Assembly: GCF_000760695.4 (NCBI RefSeq)
Contig: NZ_JHEG04000001.1
Span: 4,732,895 to 4,796,894 of the forward strand
DNA length: 64,000 bases
Direction: 5' to 3'
Source: Tolypothrix bouteillei VB521301
Lineage (GTDB): Bacteria > Cyanobacteriota > Cyanobacteriia > Cyanobacteriales > Nostocaceae
The position numbers and the translations under genes are program-made. Of this stretch, positions 28,277 to 39,197 are shown piece by piece. Numbering within the stretch: position 1 is the stretch's first letter; each line of letters starts with the position of its first letter. The notes beneath the pieces are model-generated. The model did not search any database and had not been told where the DNA came from. It worked only from the letters and a program-made list of their open reading frames with translations.

Positions 28277-29356
28277 TCAAGCCGTTCGTATTCTTTGCAA
28301 AACCACGAAGCCCAAGAGAGAGACTATGCCAACGGTAGTGGCAAGCATCTGTAGTAAACTCATATTTTGCAATCTCATCGCCAACAAATTGCAAATCAAA
28401 GCAATTGTCCAAAGAGTAAGCGCTGCATGACGTTGAGATAGACCCCATGCAAGCAAGCGGTGATGTAGGTGGTCTTTACCAGGAGTGCTAAGAGGATTTT
28501 TACCTGCCATCAAGCGTCTGATAAACACTTGAGTCGTGTCTAGCACTGGTAGGAGTAGAAATAAAACTGGAGCTACTAAAGAGACAGCTGTGGGGGCTTG
28601 TAAGTTCCCTAAAATACCAGTAGCTGCTAGTACGTAACCGAAAAAGTATGCTCCAGCATCACCCATAATAATTCGTGAGGGGTGGAAATTATGACGTAAA
28701 AAACCTAGTGCTGCACCTCCGAGTGCTGCCAAAACTAATGTTGCTGCAGCACGGTTGGGAACTTGGGCGGAAACAGCGAGTAGACTCATGGCAGAGATAA
28801 AACTGACTCCTCCTGCCAAACCATCCATGCCGTCCATCAAGTTAATGGCATTGGTGATTCCTACCACCCACAGTACTGTTAGTAATATCGATAGTATATA
28901 GTCAAATGGAGTGCCAAAGGAAACATTCATGGTGATCCGATTGGCAACCAATAACAGAGCTGTCAGTATTTGAATTAATAAGCGAAAAAGAGGAGGTAAA
29001 CCGAACTGGTCGTCGATAAAACCCACAAGTACTAAGATCGAACCACCTAGTAAAATAGTGAGTACCTGAGCCAGCACTCTTTCAAGTTCAATAGGTCGTA
29101 AGAGACTCGCGAGTACCACCGCAGCAATCACGCCCGCATAAATAGCCAAACCCCCTGCATTGGGTAGAGGTTCGCGGTTAAGTCGTCGTGCATTTGGTTG
29201 GTCAGCCCATCCAACTTTCAAGGCAAACTTACGAACTGAGGGAATCATGCGCCAAGTGACTGCATAAGCTAAGAGAAATGTAAAAACTACTGCCAACCAG
29301 CCGGAACCACTGGGGTCAGCAATACCTAGGTAACGAAGGGCGTTGTATATATTCAT
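28277..29356 (-). CDS. Polyprenyl-phosphate N-acetylaminosugar-1-phosphate transferase (WecA/TagO/MraY superfamily)
   Basis: 359 aa with about eleven membrane helices. Cytoplasmic motifs of the PNPT superfamily are present: GFIDDQFGLP (D-D Mg site), NAINLMDGMDGLAGG, FGYVLAATG after IIMGDAGAYF, and the C-terminal KDHLHHRLLAWG (H-x-H-H-R). The HxHHR loop is typical of the WecA/TagO branch, which moves a GlcNAc- or related sugar-1-phosphate to undecaprenyl phosphate to start glycan synthesis, rather than MraY. The exact sugar is not predictable. The stop lies next to the STRR array. Confidence 0.88.
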   Translation of the reverse strand: MNIYNALRYLGIADPSGSGWLAVVFTFLLAYAVTWRMIPSVRKFALKVGWADQPNARRLNREPLPNAGGLAIYAGVIAAVVLASLLRPIELERVLAQVLTILLGGSILVLVGFIDDQFGLPPLFRLLIQILTALLLVANRITMNVSFGTPFDYILSILLTVLWVVGITNAINLMDGMDGLAGGVSFISAMSLLAVSAQVPNRAAATLVLAALGGAALGFLRHNFHPSRIIMGDAGAYFFGYVLAATGILGNLQAPTAVSLVAPVLFLLLPVLDTTQVFIRRLMAGKNPLSTPGKDHLHHRLLAWGLSQRHAALTLWTIALICNLLAMRLQNMSLLQMLATTVGIVSLLGFVVLQRIRTA

Positions 29357-29447
29357 GTTTTGCCATTGAGTTTGCCTGCTTGTCTTTAAGCTTCAGTTTT
29401 ACCTTGTCCTCGTTGTCAATTGCTACTTTCTTATATCATTGGGGATT

Positions 29448-29575
29448 GGGGCTTGAGGATGGGAAATTTTGGATGCGTGGATGCGTGGATTGGGGTTGGT
29501 TGTCTCCCTTGTCCTCCTTGTCTCCCTTGTCCCCTTGTCCCAATCCCCAATCTCCACCCAAGCACCTACATATTA
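29448..29575. repeat. Direct and inverted octamer-like repeats upstream of groEL
   Basis: GATTGGGGCTTGAGGATGGG and two GGATGCGT units are followed by repeated CCTTGTCTCC / CCTTGTCC units and then CCCAATCCCCAATC, complementary to the left side. Long open frames across it are translation artefacts of the repeat. The groEL promoter should lie to its right. Confidence 0.65.
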
Positions 29576-29616
29576 ATCAATTTTTTCCCAACAATCCGCA
29601 GTCTTTGCCGGAAAAA

Positions 29617-31340
<1,724 letters not shown>

Positions 31341-31360
31341 TCCTTTTCACACCATACTAC

Positions 31361-31387
31361 AGGGTGGGCAATGCCCACCTTTTTTTA
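31361..31387 (+). terminator. Rho-independent terminator of groEL
   Basis: GGTGGGC / GCCCACC perfect stem with an AAT loop, then a run of eight Ts. The hairpin is the same AGGGTGGGCAATGCCCACC unit seen at 26778, here recruited as a terminator 20 bases after the stop. Confidence 0.85.
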
Positions 31388-31534
31388 TGTGCTTTATCTC
31401 CACAACCGCTTTTACACTCGGCATTGCTGTTTGTAACTACAACCTGCATCACACTCAGTTGTCCCAAACAACTCAAGTACTTTTAGCTGCTTGTGACGTT
31501 GTACGTACTTCCATAATGCAAGGGCAAATATTCT

Positions 31535-32209
31535 TCAGTATCGTTCTTGTAACATAGCTTTGGCAGAAGCACGAACAATGCGGTTAACATCTTGGGCTAG
31601 TAGTTCTAACCAATCTTTAGGAGTGTTGATATTTTTGGTCACAGCATACCGTTCTAACCAATGAAACGAAAGTGCTTTTTCCTCTAAAATTTCTTGAGGA
31701 ATTTTTGGGTGTAATAATGCTATCACAGACCATGGAAAATCATGATTTTTGGTATATTTTGTCAGTACAATAGGTAACCCCTCAGGTTTTAATTGTAAAT
31801 ACTTTATTTTATTATCTTGAAGTAAGACCTGCTCCAAAACGCTCTTTGGTAAGTTAGGATTTTCAATAACTGCTTCACGCACAGAATAGTTTTCATCTTG
31901 TGCTAGTTGTTCCAAAATATGAACGGGTGTTTTAGGGTGTAACGCAATTTTTATACGAATCAATGTGGCTGAAGGCATTTGCTCTATTAGATTCAAATTT
32001 TCCAGCAACAGTAGGAGAAGGACAGGATTGCTTAACACTTGTTCTGGAAATTGTATCCCCAGTTCTAACAAGACTTCTATTGGCGTATTAGGATTGGTAG
32101 CAACTCTCTCACGGATATCTCGGTCTTCACTCAACCCCAACTTCCGCAGTAAATTGGGATCGGTACTTGGATTTCTGGCATCTATTCTTGCTATTTCTAT
32201 ACTATTCAT
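31535..32209 (-). CDS. LRV-repeat protein, mini form (224 aa)
   Basis: Starts MNSIEIARIDARNPSTDPNL. It has the shared N-terminal cap GIQFPEQVLSNPVLLLLLLE, two or three LRV units (IKIALHPKTPVHILEQLAQD, VREAVIENPNLPKSVLEQVL) and the shared C-terminal cap HWLERYAVTKNINTP ... NRIVRASAKAMLQERY. In effect it is the two caps of the long LRV proteins with most of the solenoid removed, in frame and complete. It is soluble. It sits alone between groEL and the GH13 gene, convergent with groEL. The function is unknown; small size and both caps make it the best member for a structural look. Confidence 0.82.
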   Translation of the reverse strand: MNSIEIARIDARNPSTDPNLLRKLGLSEDRDIRERVATNPNTPIEVLLELGIQFPEQVLSNPVLLLLLLENLNLIEQMPSATLIRIKIALHPKTPVHILEQLAQDENYSVREAVIENPNLPKSVLEQVLLQDNKIKYLQLKPEGLPIVLTKYTKNHDFPWSVIALLHPKIPQEILEEKALSFHWLERYAVTKNINTPKDWLELLAQDVNRIVRASAKAMLQERY

Positions 32210-32935
32210 AGAAGGATATATAATTGCTTGGGAGGCGTGGATTCATCTGCTGCTTGTTGCTTCAGAAGTGAGGCCATAGTTTGTAGAAAGTTATTTCGCT
32301 TTTGAGATCTCGGATTTTGACTTGCTTGAACTTAACTTACCCAATTTTTTAGCCTAATATATCTTTTCCTTTCAAAAACTTCCTACTAAAGATAGATTTT
32401 TTAAATCGGAATTGCGATAAACTTCCTGTAGAAATTTAATTTTTTCTTTATAGATAATTTTGGAAGACTGACATAGTTTGCAAACATATCTTTGTTTGGA
32501 ACAACTCTAAAGTTTCCCTTGTATGTTGCACTTTTTAGGGCTTATCCAAGCCCTTATTGTTAAAAGGTTTGGAGAGATCTATACGTCTATAAGCCTAGAA
32601 AATAGGCTGAGTTTGTGTAAGCCCCGTTTTTGTTGAAATTGGTTTTACCATAAAAGAAATTTCCTATAATTTTCCAGAATATCTAGAAGTGAATAAGTTG
32701 GTTTGGCTGACATATATTAATAAATGAGTTGGCAAAAATCCCGAGTGTAACGAAATACACAATAAAAAACTTTCGTTTGTAGTTGCGCTGTCTGTGCCTA
32801 CGGCATGCCTAGCGGCGAGCGTATGCATCGCCACTACGAAATAGCAATGCTTACTTATGTGCCAGAGTCATTGATTTTCTTGAAAAGATTAGCCCTGTAT
32901 ATACATCAGCAAATTATTTATAAGGACGCGATTCT
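32210..32935. other. Long intergenic region with two hairpins; possible small RNA
   Basis: 726 bases. Two clean hairpins lie close together: AGGGCTT-ATCC-AAGCCCT (32537-32554) and AGCCTA-GAAAA-TAGGCT (32592-32608), with a CCCCGTTTTTGTTG run after them. A piece of dispersed palindromic repeat (CCTACGGCATGCCTAGCGGC) lies near 32798. There is no ORF with a ribosome binding site. AAGGA before 32936 is the GH13 ribosome binding site. A small RNA from about 32530 to 32640 is possible but unproven. Confidence 0.35.
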
Positions 32936-34789
32936 ATGGTTTCCACCACGCAACCAACTTCAAATTTCACAGAGACTCCTGTAAGCAGCAAACAACCAGG
33001 AATGGGTAGTACTGTTTACGATCGCGGTACGGCTTTTAGAGTGTGGGCACCATTTGCCAATAAAGTTCATGTTGCCCTATACGAACGAGAAAATCAGGAT
33101 AACACTCAGCCGCAAAAACTTATAGAACTAGCTTCTGAAAATAATGGTTATTGGTCAGGTGATGCGGAAGGTATTAAACAAGGACAGCTCTATAGATATC
33201 GCATCGTTAATCGAGATTCAGAACAAGTCCTTTGGAAAATAGATCCTTATGCTAAAGATGTAACGAGTTCAGTTGGTAAAGGAATTGTCAGTCGTTCGGA
33301 TTTTGAGTGGACTGATGATAATTTTCAAATGCCTGATTTCAACTCGCTGATTATCTATGAGTTGCACTTGGGTACGTTTAACGACACGCCTCATGGAGAA
33401 CCAGGAGATTTAACAAAGGCGATTGAGAGATTGCCTTATTTGCGGGATCTGGGAATTAACTGCATTAACTTGATGCCCACGAGTGAATTTGCAGCCAATT
33501 TTTCCTGGGGATATAATACCGCTTTTCCATTTGCTCTGGAATCTGCCTACGGTCACTTAGATGACTTTAAAAATTTTGTAAATACAGCTCACAATTATGG
33601 TGTTGGCATCATTCTTGACTGCGTGTACAACCATTTTGGCCCCAGCGATTTACAAGATGGTTTGTGGCGCTTCGATGGTTGGAGTTTAGATAACTGGGGT
33701 GGTGTCTATTTCTACAACGATGGACGTGCCATAACGCCTTGGGGAAATACCAAACCAGATTATGGCAGACCGGAAGTGCGTCAGTTCCTCCGGGATAATG
33801 CCATGTTTTGGTTGGGAGAATGTCACTGTGATGGGTTGAGGATAGATAGCACCTGTAACATATGGGGATTTGATAATGGGAAAGGGTGGAATAATGATGG
33901 CTTTAATCTGTTGCGTTGGATTAGCGATGAGATAAACTACTTTTTCAAATATCCCAGACACAAGATTTTGATAGCTGAAGACTGGCATAACGACGGGTGG
34001 TTAACTAAGCCAACTCCTGAAGGGGGCGCAGGAATGAGTGCTGAATGGCACTGGTTTATTCACAAAGTCCGACACGAATTGGAAAATCCCTTAGATGAGT
34101 ATCGGAACATGAATGAGATTGCCAGTGCGCTTTACGGTCGTTTCAATGGCGATGCTTTTAAGCGAGTGGTTTATACAGAATCTCATGATGAAACGGCAAA
34201 TGGAAAAACTCGAGTTAACAGGCAAATAGACCCCAATAACCCCGAATCATGGGTTGCTAAAAAGCGGTCAACGTTGGGGGCTGCCATTGTTCTCACCGCA
34301 CCTGGAATTCCCATGATTTGGCAAGGTCAAGAGTTTCTCGAAGTGGATCATTTTCGCGATGACGATCCTTTAGACTGGAATAGACTGCAGCGCTTTGCTG
34401 GTATTCACGACCTCTACCAACGCCTTTGTCTATTGCGGCGCAATTGGGATAACAATACTCGCGGTTTGAGAGGACAGCATATAAACTGCCATGTAGTTGA
34501 TAACTTGAATAAGGTAACTGCTTACCATCGTTGGGATCGAGGTGGTGCTGGTGATGACGTTATTGTCATTTTAAATTTCTCCAACCGCTATTGGGATTCT
34601 TACCGAGTGGGTTTACCTCGCTTGGGTACTTGGTGGTGTCGCTTCTCAAGCGATTGGAATGGGTATAGTGGCGATTTCAGTAATTTTGGCGGACACGCTG
34701 TGAGTGGCGAGTTTTCTCCCAAAGATGGAATGGCATACAGCGCTGGTTTTGCGATCGCTCCTTACAGTGCTCTCATTTATTCTCAATGA
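32936..34789 (+). CDS. GH13 alpha-amylase family enzyme, branching-enzyme-like
   Basis: 617 aa. An N-terminal CBM48/E-set domain (about 20-120: TAFRVWAPFANKVHVALYER) is followed by a GH13 barrel. Conserved regions: ILDCVYNHFGPSDL (region I), CDGLRIDSTCNIW with the nucleophile Asp (II), ILIAEDWHNDGW with the acid/base Glu (III) and VYTESHDETANGK with the His-Asp (IV). A C-terminal beta domain closes the protein. The layout matches 1,4-alpha-glucan branching enzyme or malto-oligosyltrehalose trehalohydrolase relatives. It is shorter than classical GlgB, so the product specificity is open. It has no signal peptide; glycogen metabolism in the cytoplasm is likely. AAGGA lies before the ATG. Confidence 0.9.
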   Translation: MVSTTQPTSNFTETPVSSKQPGMGSTVYDRGTAFRVWAPFANKVHVALYERENQDNTQPQKLIELASENNGYWSGDAEGIKQGQLYRYRIVNRDSEQVLWKIDPYAKDVTSSVGKGIVSRSDFEWTDDNFQMPDFNSLIIYELHLGTFNDTPHGEPGDLTKAIERLPYLRDLGINCINLMPTSEFAANFSWGYNTAFPFALESAYGHLDDFKNFVNTAHNYGVGIILDCVYNHFGPSDLQDGLWRFDGWSLDNWGGVYFYNDGRAITPWGNTKPDYGRPEVRQFLRDNAMFWLGECHCDGLRIDSTCNIWGFDNGKGWNNDGFNLLRWISDEINYFFKYPRHKILIAEDWHNDGWLTKPTPEGGAGMSAEWHWFIHKVRHELENPLDEYRNMNEIASALYGRFNGDAFKRVVYTESHDETANGKTRVNRQIDPNNPESWVAKKRSTLGAAIVLTAPGIPMIWQGQEFLEVDHFRDDDPLDWNRLQRFAGIHDLYQRLCLLRRNWDNNTRGLRGQHINCHVVDNLNKVTAYHRWDRGGAGDDVIVILNFSNRYWDSYRVGLPRLGTWWCRFSSDWNGYSGDFSNFGGHAVSGEFSPKDGMAYSAGFAIAPYSALIYSQ

Positions 34790-34808
34790 GATATTTCATG
34801 CACTTGGT

Positions 34809-35447
34809 TTAAATTATTAAATTTTCCTTTGCCCACAAAGCAGCTTGCGTGCGATCTCTCAAACCCAAACGTCCCAGAATTTGAGTTACGTAATTCTTCA
34901 CCGTTCCTTCTGTAAGAAATAGCGTTTTGGCAATTTCCTTGTTGCTTTTGCCTTGAGCAATTAAAGTCAAAACTTCTAATTCGCGATCGCTTAAACGATA
35001 CTGTACTGTATTTTGCTTGTTAGCTGTTGGGGGGCGTAACTGGGCAAAGACTTTTGAAGCAATTGTAGGACCTAGTTGACAATGTCCTTGATGAAGTGTA
35101 CGAATTGCTGCAGCCAGCTGGGCTGAGGGGGTACTTTTTAGAAGATAACCGAGTGCGCCTGCTTGTAGCGATTCCCAAATATATTCATCTTCATCAAACG
35201 TTGTCAGCACGAGAATTCTTATCCAAGGAAAACGCTGGTGAATTTCGCGAGTCGCAACCACACCATCACAGATGGGCATTCTTACGTCCATAAGAATAAC
35301 ATCTGGTTGTAAACTTTCACTAAGAGCAATAGCCTCATTTCCGTGACTCGCTTGTCCAATAATTTTCAAATCCTCTTCTAAAGACAGTAAAGACGCTAAT
35401 CCTTGGCGAAAAAGTGGTTGATCGTCTACAAGCAACACTCGAATCAT
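34809..35447 (-). CDS. NarL/FixJ-family response regulator
   Basis: 212 aa. Receiver (about 1-120): IRVLLVDDQPLFRQGLASLL, phospho-acceptor Asp in PDVILMDVRMPICDG, Thr in ILVLTTFDED and Lys in LGYLLKSTPS. LuxR-type helix-turn-helix (about 148-210): LSDRELEVLTLIAQGKSNKE and TEGTVKNYVTQILGRLGLRD. It regulates transcription after phosphorylation. It lies 72 bases downstream of the DesK-type kinase gene on the same strand, its cognate partner. The target genes are not deducible. Confidence 0.94.
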   Translation of the reverse strand: MIRVLLVDDQPLFRQGLASLLSLEEDLKIIGQASHGNEAIALSESLQPDVILMDVRMPICDGVVATREIHQRFPWIRILVLTTFDEDEYIWESLQAGALGYLLKSTPSAQLAAAIRTLHQGHCQLGPTIASKVFAQLRPPTANKQNTVQYRLSDRELEVLTLIAQGKSNKEIAKTLFLTEGTVKNYVTQILGRLGLRDRTQAALWAKENLII

Positions 35448-35519
35448 CTTGGAAAAGGGATAAACGATGGATGAAAAATTATCCTTTAATATTTATACTC
35501 GATAGTTTATTCTTCATCT

Positions 35520-36710
35520 TTAGATTGGAATCACTACCTGAATCTGAGTTCCGGAATTGAGAGCGCTGTTGATTTTAATTTCTCCGCCCAAAATGTGAAC
35601 TCGCTCTCTCATTCCTCTCAGCCCAAACCCAGAGTGTGGTGCGCTGACTTCAAATCCCTGTCCGTTATCCGTCAGTTCTATAATAATCCCACTTGATGTT
35701 TGATAACCTTTGAGACTGACAAAACTTGCTGAGGCGTGTTTTTGAATGTTAGTAAAACCTTCTTGAACTATACAGTAGAGTTGATGGCTGATTTGAACGG
35801 GTATTTGTGGAAGTTTTACATCTAGATGAATAACAAATGATTGATTTCTGCCGACATTTTCTACTAAAGTACTCAATGATTCATTCAAATTAAAGTTAGA
35901 CTGTCTCATTGTTTGTACTGACCGTCTCACTTCGCTTAAACACTGATTTGCTAATTGTTTTGCAATATCCAAAGATTTTGCAGATTGAATGGGATCGCGT
36001 TGATAAAGTTTTTGAGCTAGTTCTAACTGCACATCCAAAGTTGTCAGAGAATGCCCTAAAGAATCATGAATTTCACGAGCAATGCGTGTTCTTTCCAAAG
36101 TAGCAGCTAAGGTTTCTACTTGTTTGGTTAAAATTTCTGCTTTTTGCCTGCTTTTTTGCTCTGCAATAACTACAAAGGAAAATAACAGCACAAAAGTACT
36201 TGCTGCTAAATATCCACCTGTATCATTGATAATTTCTTTAGTAATGCTGAATTTAGTATCATATAATTCAGATATTTGTTGAGCCAGGTGGGAACGTTTA
36301 AACTTGAGTTTTTGGGGTAAACTCCAAACTAAGAGGGAGTTCCAAATAATTCCTGAGAGGATTACAATTATAACAATAAATTTACGTTCTATTAAGAAGC
36401 AACTTTTTGCAATTATAAGATAGAGTAAAATTTCAAAATTGACATCGACCGATCTGGGAAGCATGACCGATAATATCTCTAAAAAAATATAAATTTTCTT
36501 TTGCCACATGGGACGATTGAGTGGAAAGAAAAAACTTAAAACAGTCAGTGCAGTCAGACAAGCAAATGAGGTAAATGTTGGTATTGGCAGTGATAAATAA
36601 CTATTTTCTCGCCGATTTACTATTATAAGAACTAGATATACACCTAAAAGAGTCCATTCTATATACTGTAGAGTGCGACGAATAGATGAAGTGTTTGTAA
36701 TGGAATTCAT
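35520..36710 (-). CDS. Membrane sensor histidine kinase, HisKA_3 (DesK/NarX type)
   Basis: 396 aa. The N-terminal half has about five hydrophobic helices (residues about 10-185), with no large periplasmic domain, so it senses within or near the membrane. A short coiled coil leads into the HisKA_3 dimerisation box RTRIAREIHDSLGHSLTTLD (phospho-His in EIHDSLGH). The C-terminal HATPase_c domain is complete (VQEGFTNIQKHA N box, LTDNGQGFE G1, GFGLRGMRERVHILGG G2). AAGGA lies before the ATG. It forms an operon with the NarL-type regulator downstream. The signal is unknown. Confidence 0.93.
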   Translation of the reverse strand: MNSITNTSSIRRTLQYIEWTLLGVYLVLIIVNRRENSYLSLPIPTFTSFACLTALTVLSFFFPLNRPMWQKKIYIFLEILSVMLPRSVDVNFEILLYLIIAKSCFLIERKFIVIIVILSGIIWNSLLVWSLPQKLKFKRSHLAQQISELYDTKFSITKEIINDTGGYLAASTFVLLFSFVVIAEQKSRQKAEILTKQVETLAATLERTRIAREIHDSLGHSLTTLDVQLELAQKLYQRDPIQSAKSLDIAKQLANQCLSEVRRSVQTMRQSNFNLNESLSTLVENVGRNQSFVIHLDVKLPQIPVQISHQLYCIVQEGFTNIQKHASASFVSLKGYQTSSGIIIELTDNGQGFEVSAPHSGFGLRGMRERVHILGGEIKINSALNSGTQIQVVIPI

Positions 36711-37077
36711 TCTTGTTCCTTGTATTTGGGGCTATTACTATACTCGCGGTTGCGGGATGAGCACAGCTCGCTGTGTTTACTTGGAGCAAGACGGACAAAA
36801 GATTGTTTCAGGTGTTCTTGGTAATGTCCTATCCCAACAATAACTGGTAATACTTGTTGGGTTTTGCCGTTTTTTCCTCCCCTACAAGGTGCTTGTCTCT
36901 CGCGACAATTTTCGAGAGCCCTTGCAGTATTAGGAGAGGGGTTTGGGTACATATTTCTCGGAAATTACTGAATGAAACGCCAATGTAAGTTTTTTTAATA
37001 TTTGCAAAGATTTATAAAGCAAGTTGTCCGCTCGCAACAAGCTGTTTTTTCATACTAGTGACGAGTTAAAAATATTC
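36711..37077. other. Divergent intergenic region, kinase / corA
   Basis: 367 bases with an ACAATAACTGGTAATACTTG near-repeat, a GTTGGGTTTTGCCG stretch and a CTCTCGCGACAATTTTCGAGAG imperfect hairpin (about 36897-36918). An in-frame TTG at 37024 could extend corA by 18 codons but has no ribosome binding site. No RNA gene seen. Confidence 0.4.
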
Positions 37078-38325
37078 ATGCCAAAGAAAGTGGGTCGATC
37101 TTCTAAAATGGCAAAAAAAGTTCATCAATCTCCTAAAATGGCAGGTAAAGTTCGCCAACGGCCTACAACGGCAAGAAAGAATCGCCCTTCCTCTCAAGAG
37201 GTCAGTCCATCTCCCATAGAGAGATACTATCACCAACCGGGAACTATACCCGGATTTCTCTATATTCCTCATGGTTCTCCACCGCCAAAAATATCTTTAA
37301 TTGACTATAAAGCTATTGATATTGTTCGTAAGGAAACAGTAACTCCAGAAGAGTGTGCTGTTTATTTAGATACAGAATCTGTTTCCTGGGTGGAGGTACA
37401 AGGTCTTGGAGATGAAGATGTTTTGCGGCGATTGGGTAAGGTTTTTGGTTTGCATCCTCTGGTGTTAGAAGATATAGTCAATGTGGTAGAGCGTCCAAAA
37501 ATAGAGGAATATGAAGCTCAACTAGTCATTATTTGCCGAATGGTTGTGCCAAAAACCACAGAAGAAGGCTTTCACAGCGAGCAAGTCAGTCTGGTGTTGG
37601 GGGAAAATTACCTACTTTCGGTACAAGAAGAACCAGAATATGATTGCTTGGATGGGGTGAGAACAAGAATTTGCCAAAATAAAGGTATTATCCGCAAGCG
37701 TAGGGCAGATTATCTAGCCTATACTGTCCTAGATGCAATCGTAGACGGTTTTTTTCCGGTTTTAGAACGTTTTGGCGATCGCATTGAAGAGTTAGAAAAC
37801 GAAGTCATTGAAAATCCCACTCAACAAACACTGCAAAAAATTTATGAAATCAGGAGAGAATTATTGCAACTACGCCGTTATATATGGCCGCAACGGGATG
37901 CCATCAATTCACTGATTAGGGATGGCAATGAATTAATTCGGGACGAAGTGCGAATGTATCTACGAGACTGTTACGATCACACGATACAAGTCATTGATAC
38001 GATCGAGACTTACCGGGAACTGACATCTGGGTTAATGGATGTTTATCTTTCGGCTGTCAGTAACAGGATGAATGAGGTAATGAAATTTTTGACGGTTATG
38101 TCATCAATTTTTATTCCACTCACCTTTATTGCCGGAATTTATGGTATGAACTTTAATACAGAAAAATCCCCTTACAATATGCCCGAACTTAATTGGCACT
38201 GGGGCTACTTTCTTTGTCTGGGTGTTATGGGAGCGATCGCAATTACTATGGTTGTCATTTTCTGGCAGAAAGGCTGGTTCCAGAACTTCTCAAAAGTTAA
38301 TAGTGATTTTGACAAGCGAGTTTAA
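37078..38325 (+). CDS. corA: CorA-family magnesium/cobalt channel
   Basis: 415 aa from the ATG at 37078. The N-terminal basic tail (residues 3-32) is three copies of a 10-residue unit (KKVGRSSKMA, KKVHQSPKMA, GKVRQRPTTA). A cytoplasmic alpha/beta domain and long helices follow (VSWVEVQGLGDEDVLRRLGK, HPLVLEDIVNVVERPKIEEY). The C-terminus has two membrane helices with the pore signature YGMNF (FIPLTFIAGIYGMNFNTEKS). CorA pentamers take up divalent cations, mainly Mg, across the plasma membrane. Length past the tail is normal. No Mg riboswitch is visible. Confidence 0.93.
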   Translation: MPKKVGRSSKMAKKVHQSPKMAGKVRQRPTTARKNRPSSQEVSPSPIERYYHQPGTIPGFLYIPHGSPPPKISLIDYKAIDIVRKETVTPEECAVYLDTESVSWVEVQGLGDEDVLRRLGKVFGLHPLVLEDIVNVVERPKIEEYEAQLVIICRMVVPKTTEEGFHSEQVSLVLGENYLLSVQEEPEYDCLDGVRTRICQNKGIIRKRRADYLAYTVLDAIVDGFFPVLERFGDRIEELENEVIENPTQQTLQKIYEIRRELLQLRRYIWPQRDAINSLIRDGNELIRDEVRMYLRDCYDHTIQVIDTIETYRELTSGLMDVYLSAVSNRMNEVMKFLTVMSSIFIPLTFIAGIYGMNFNTEKSPYNMPELNWHWGYFLCLGVMGAIAITMVVIFWQKGWFQNFSKVNSDFDKRV

Positions 38326-38361
38326 CATTCAAGCAGAAGTATAGGAGGCTATATAGAAAAT

Positions 38362-39084
38362 ATGAGAGATGGTGACTCAAATTTACTGATCTTAACACTT
38401 TACGTCATTGGCATTACTTATACTTTCAACCAAATGGTTGACTCTATTGATGACCAAATAAAACTGGAGTTCAACAAAGCAAAGGTAGATGAACAACTAA
38501 AAGAACAAGAACTTAAAGACGCAATTGGAGTCTCTTTCTCCCTGAAACCAATGTATTCCATAAAAGATCCAAAAGACTTATCTATTAATATTGAAAATAA
38601 ATCTGAGGATATCATCGTATACGTAGACTGGGACAACTGTACTTTTATGGAATTTGATGGAGTTTCACGGCGTGTAATGCGCGAAACTCCAGTAGACAAA
38701 CCAGCTATAATTCGTGACTTAGCAGTTCCCCAGGTGACGAGTGCAATTGTTCCAAAAACAACCTTAAAGGAAAAAATCTCATCAGAAAGTGTTTTCGAGC
38801 TAGATATGGAAACGAGAATCTATAAAGCACGAGATGAAGCATCAATAGCCAATGTCCTAAAATGGAAATCCAGCCCTATTCGGGCACAGAAAAAAGAATT
38901 CCGCAAGTTCATGGACAGAAAACGCAACTTTGAATTTTCCCTGAATTTGGTACTAAGACTGGCTAGTAAATATGTAGGTCTTGCGCCAGGTAGGGATTTC
39001 CCTCCCGTATGCGTTGTCAACTGTCCCTTTACAGTCAGAAAGCTTCCTTGGACTTATGCGCTCCCTTGGAATAAGAGAAGGTAA
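38362..39084 (+). CDS. Conserved-looking hypothetical protein with N-terminal membrane helix
   Basis: 240 aa; I do not recognise it. Residues about 8-25 (NLLILTLYVIGITYTFNQMV) are one hydrophobic helix, followed by an acidic amphipathic helix to about residue 50. A beta-rich part comes next (IKDPKDLSINIENKSEDIIV) and a basic C-terminal helix region with RKFMDRKRNF. It is probably a single-pass membrane protein with a cytoplasmic or periplasmic beta domain. AGGAGG stands 16 bases before the ATG, further than usual. It lies 36 bases after corA on the same strand and may be co-transcribed. Confidence 0.65.
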   Translation: MRDGDSNLLILTLYVIGITYTFNQMVDSIDDQIKLEFNKAKVDEQLKEQELKDAIGVSFSLKPMYSIKDPKDLSINIENKSEDIIVYVDWDNCTFMEFDGVSRRVMRETPVDKPAIIRDLAVPQVTSAIVPKTTLKEKISSESVFELDMETRIYKARDEASIANVLKWKSSPIRAQKKEFRKFMDRKRNFEFSLNLVLRLASKYVGLAPGRDFPPVCVVNCPFTVRKLPWTYALPWNKRR

Positions 39085-39197
39085 AAAATAAGACAATCTG
39101 TCAGAAAACTGGTACTAGAGCAAAAAAATTACGAATTTTATGCTTAATGTCGTCGAACGTTCATACTTTCTCAGTCAACCAAGATTACACTGGTTAT

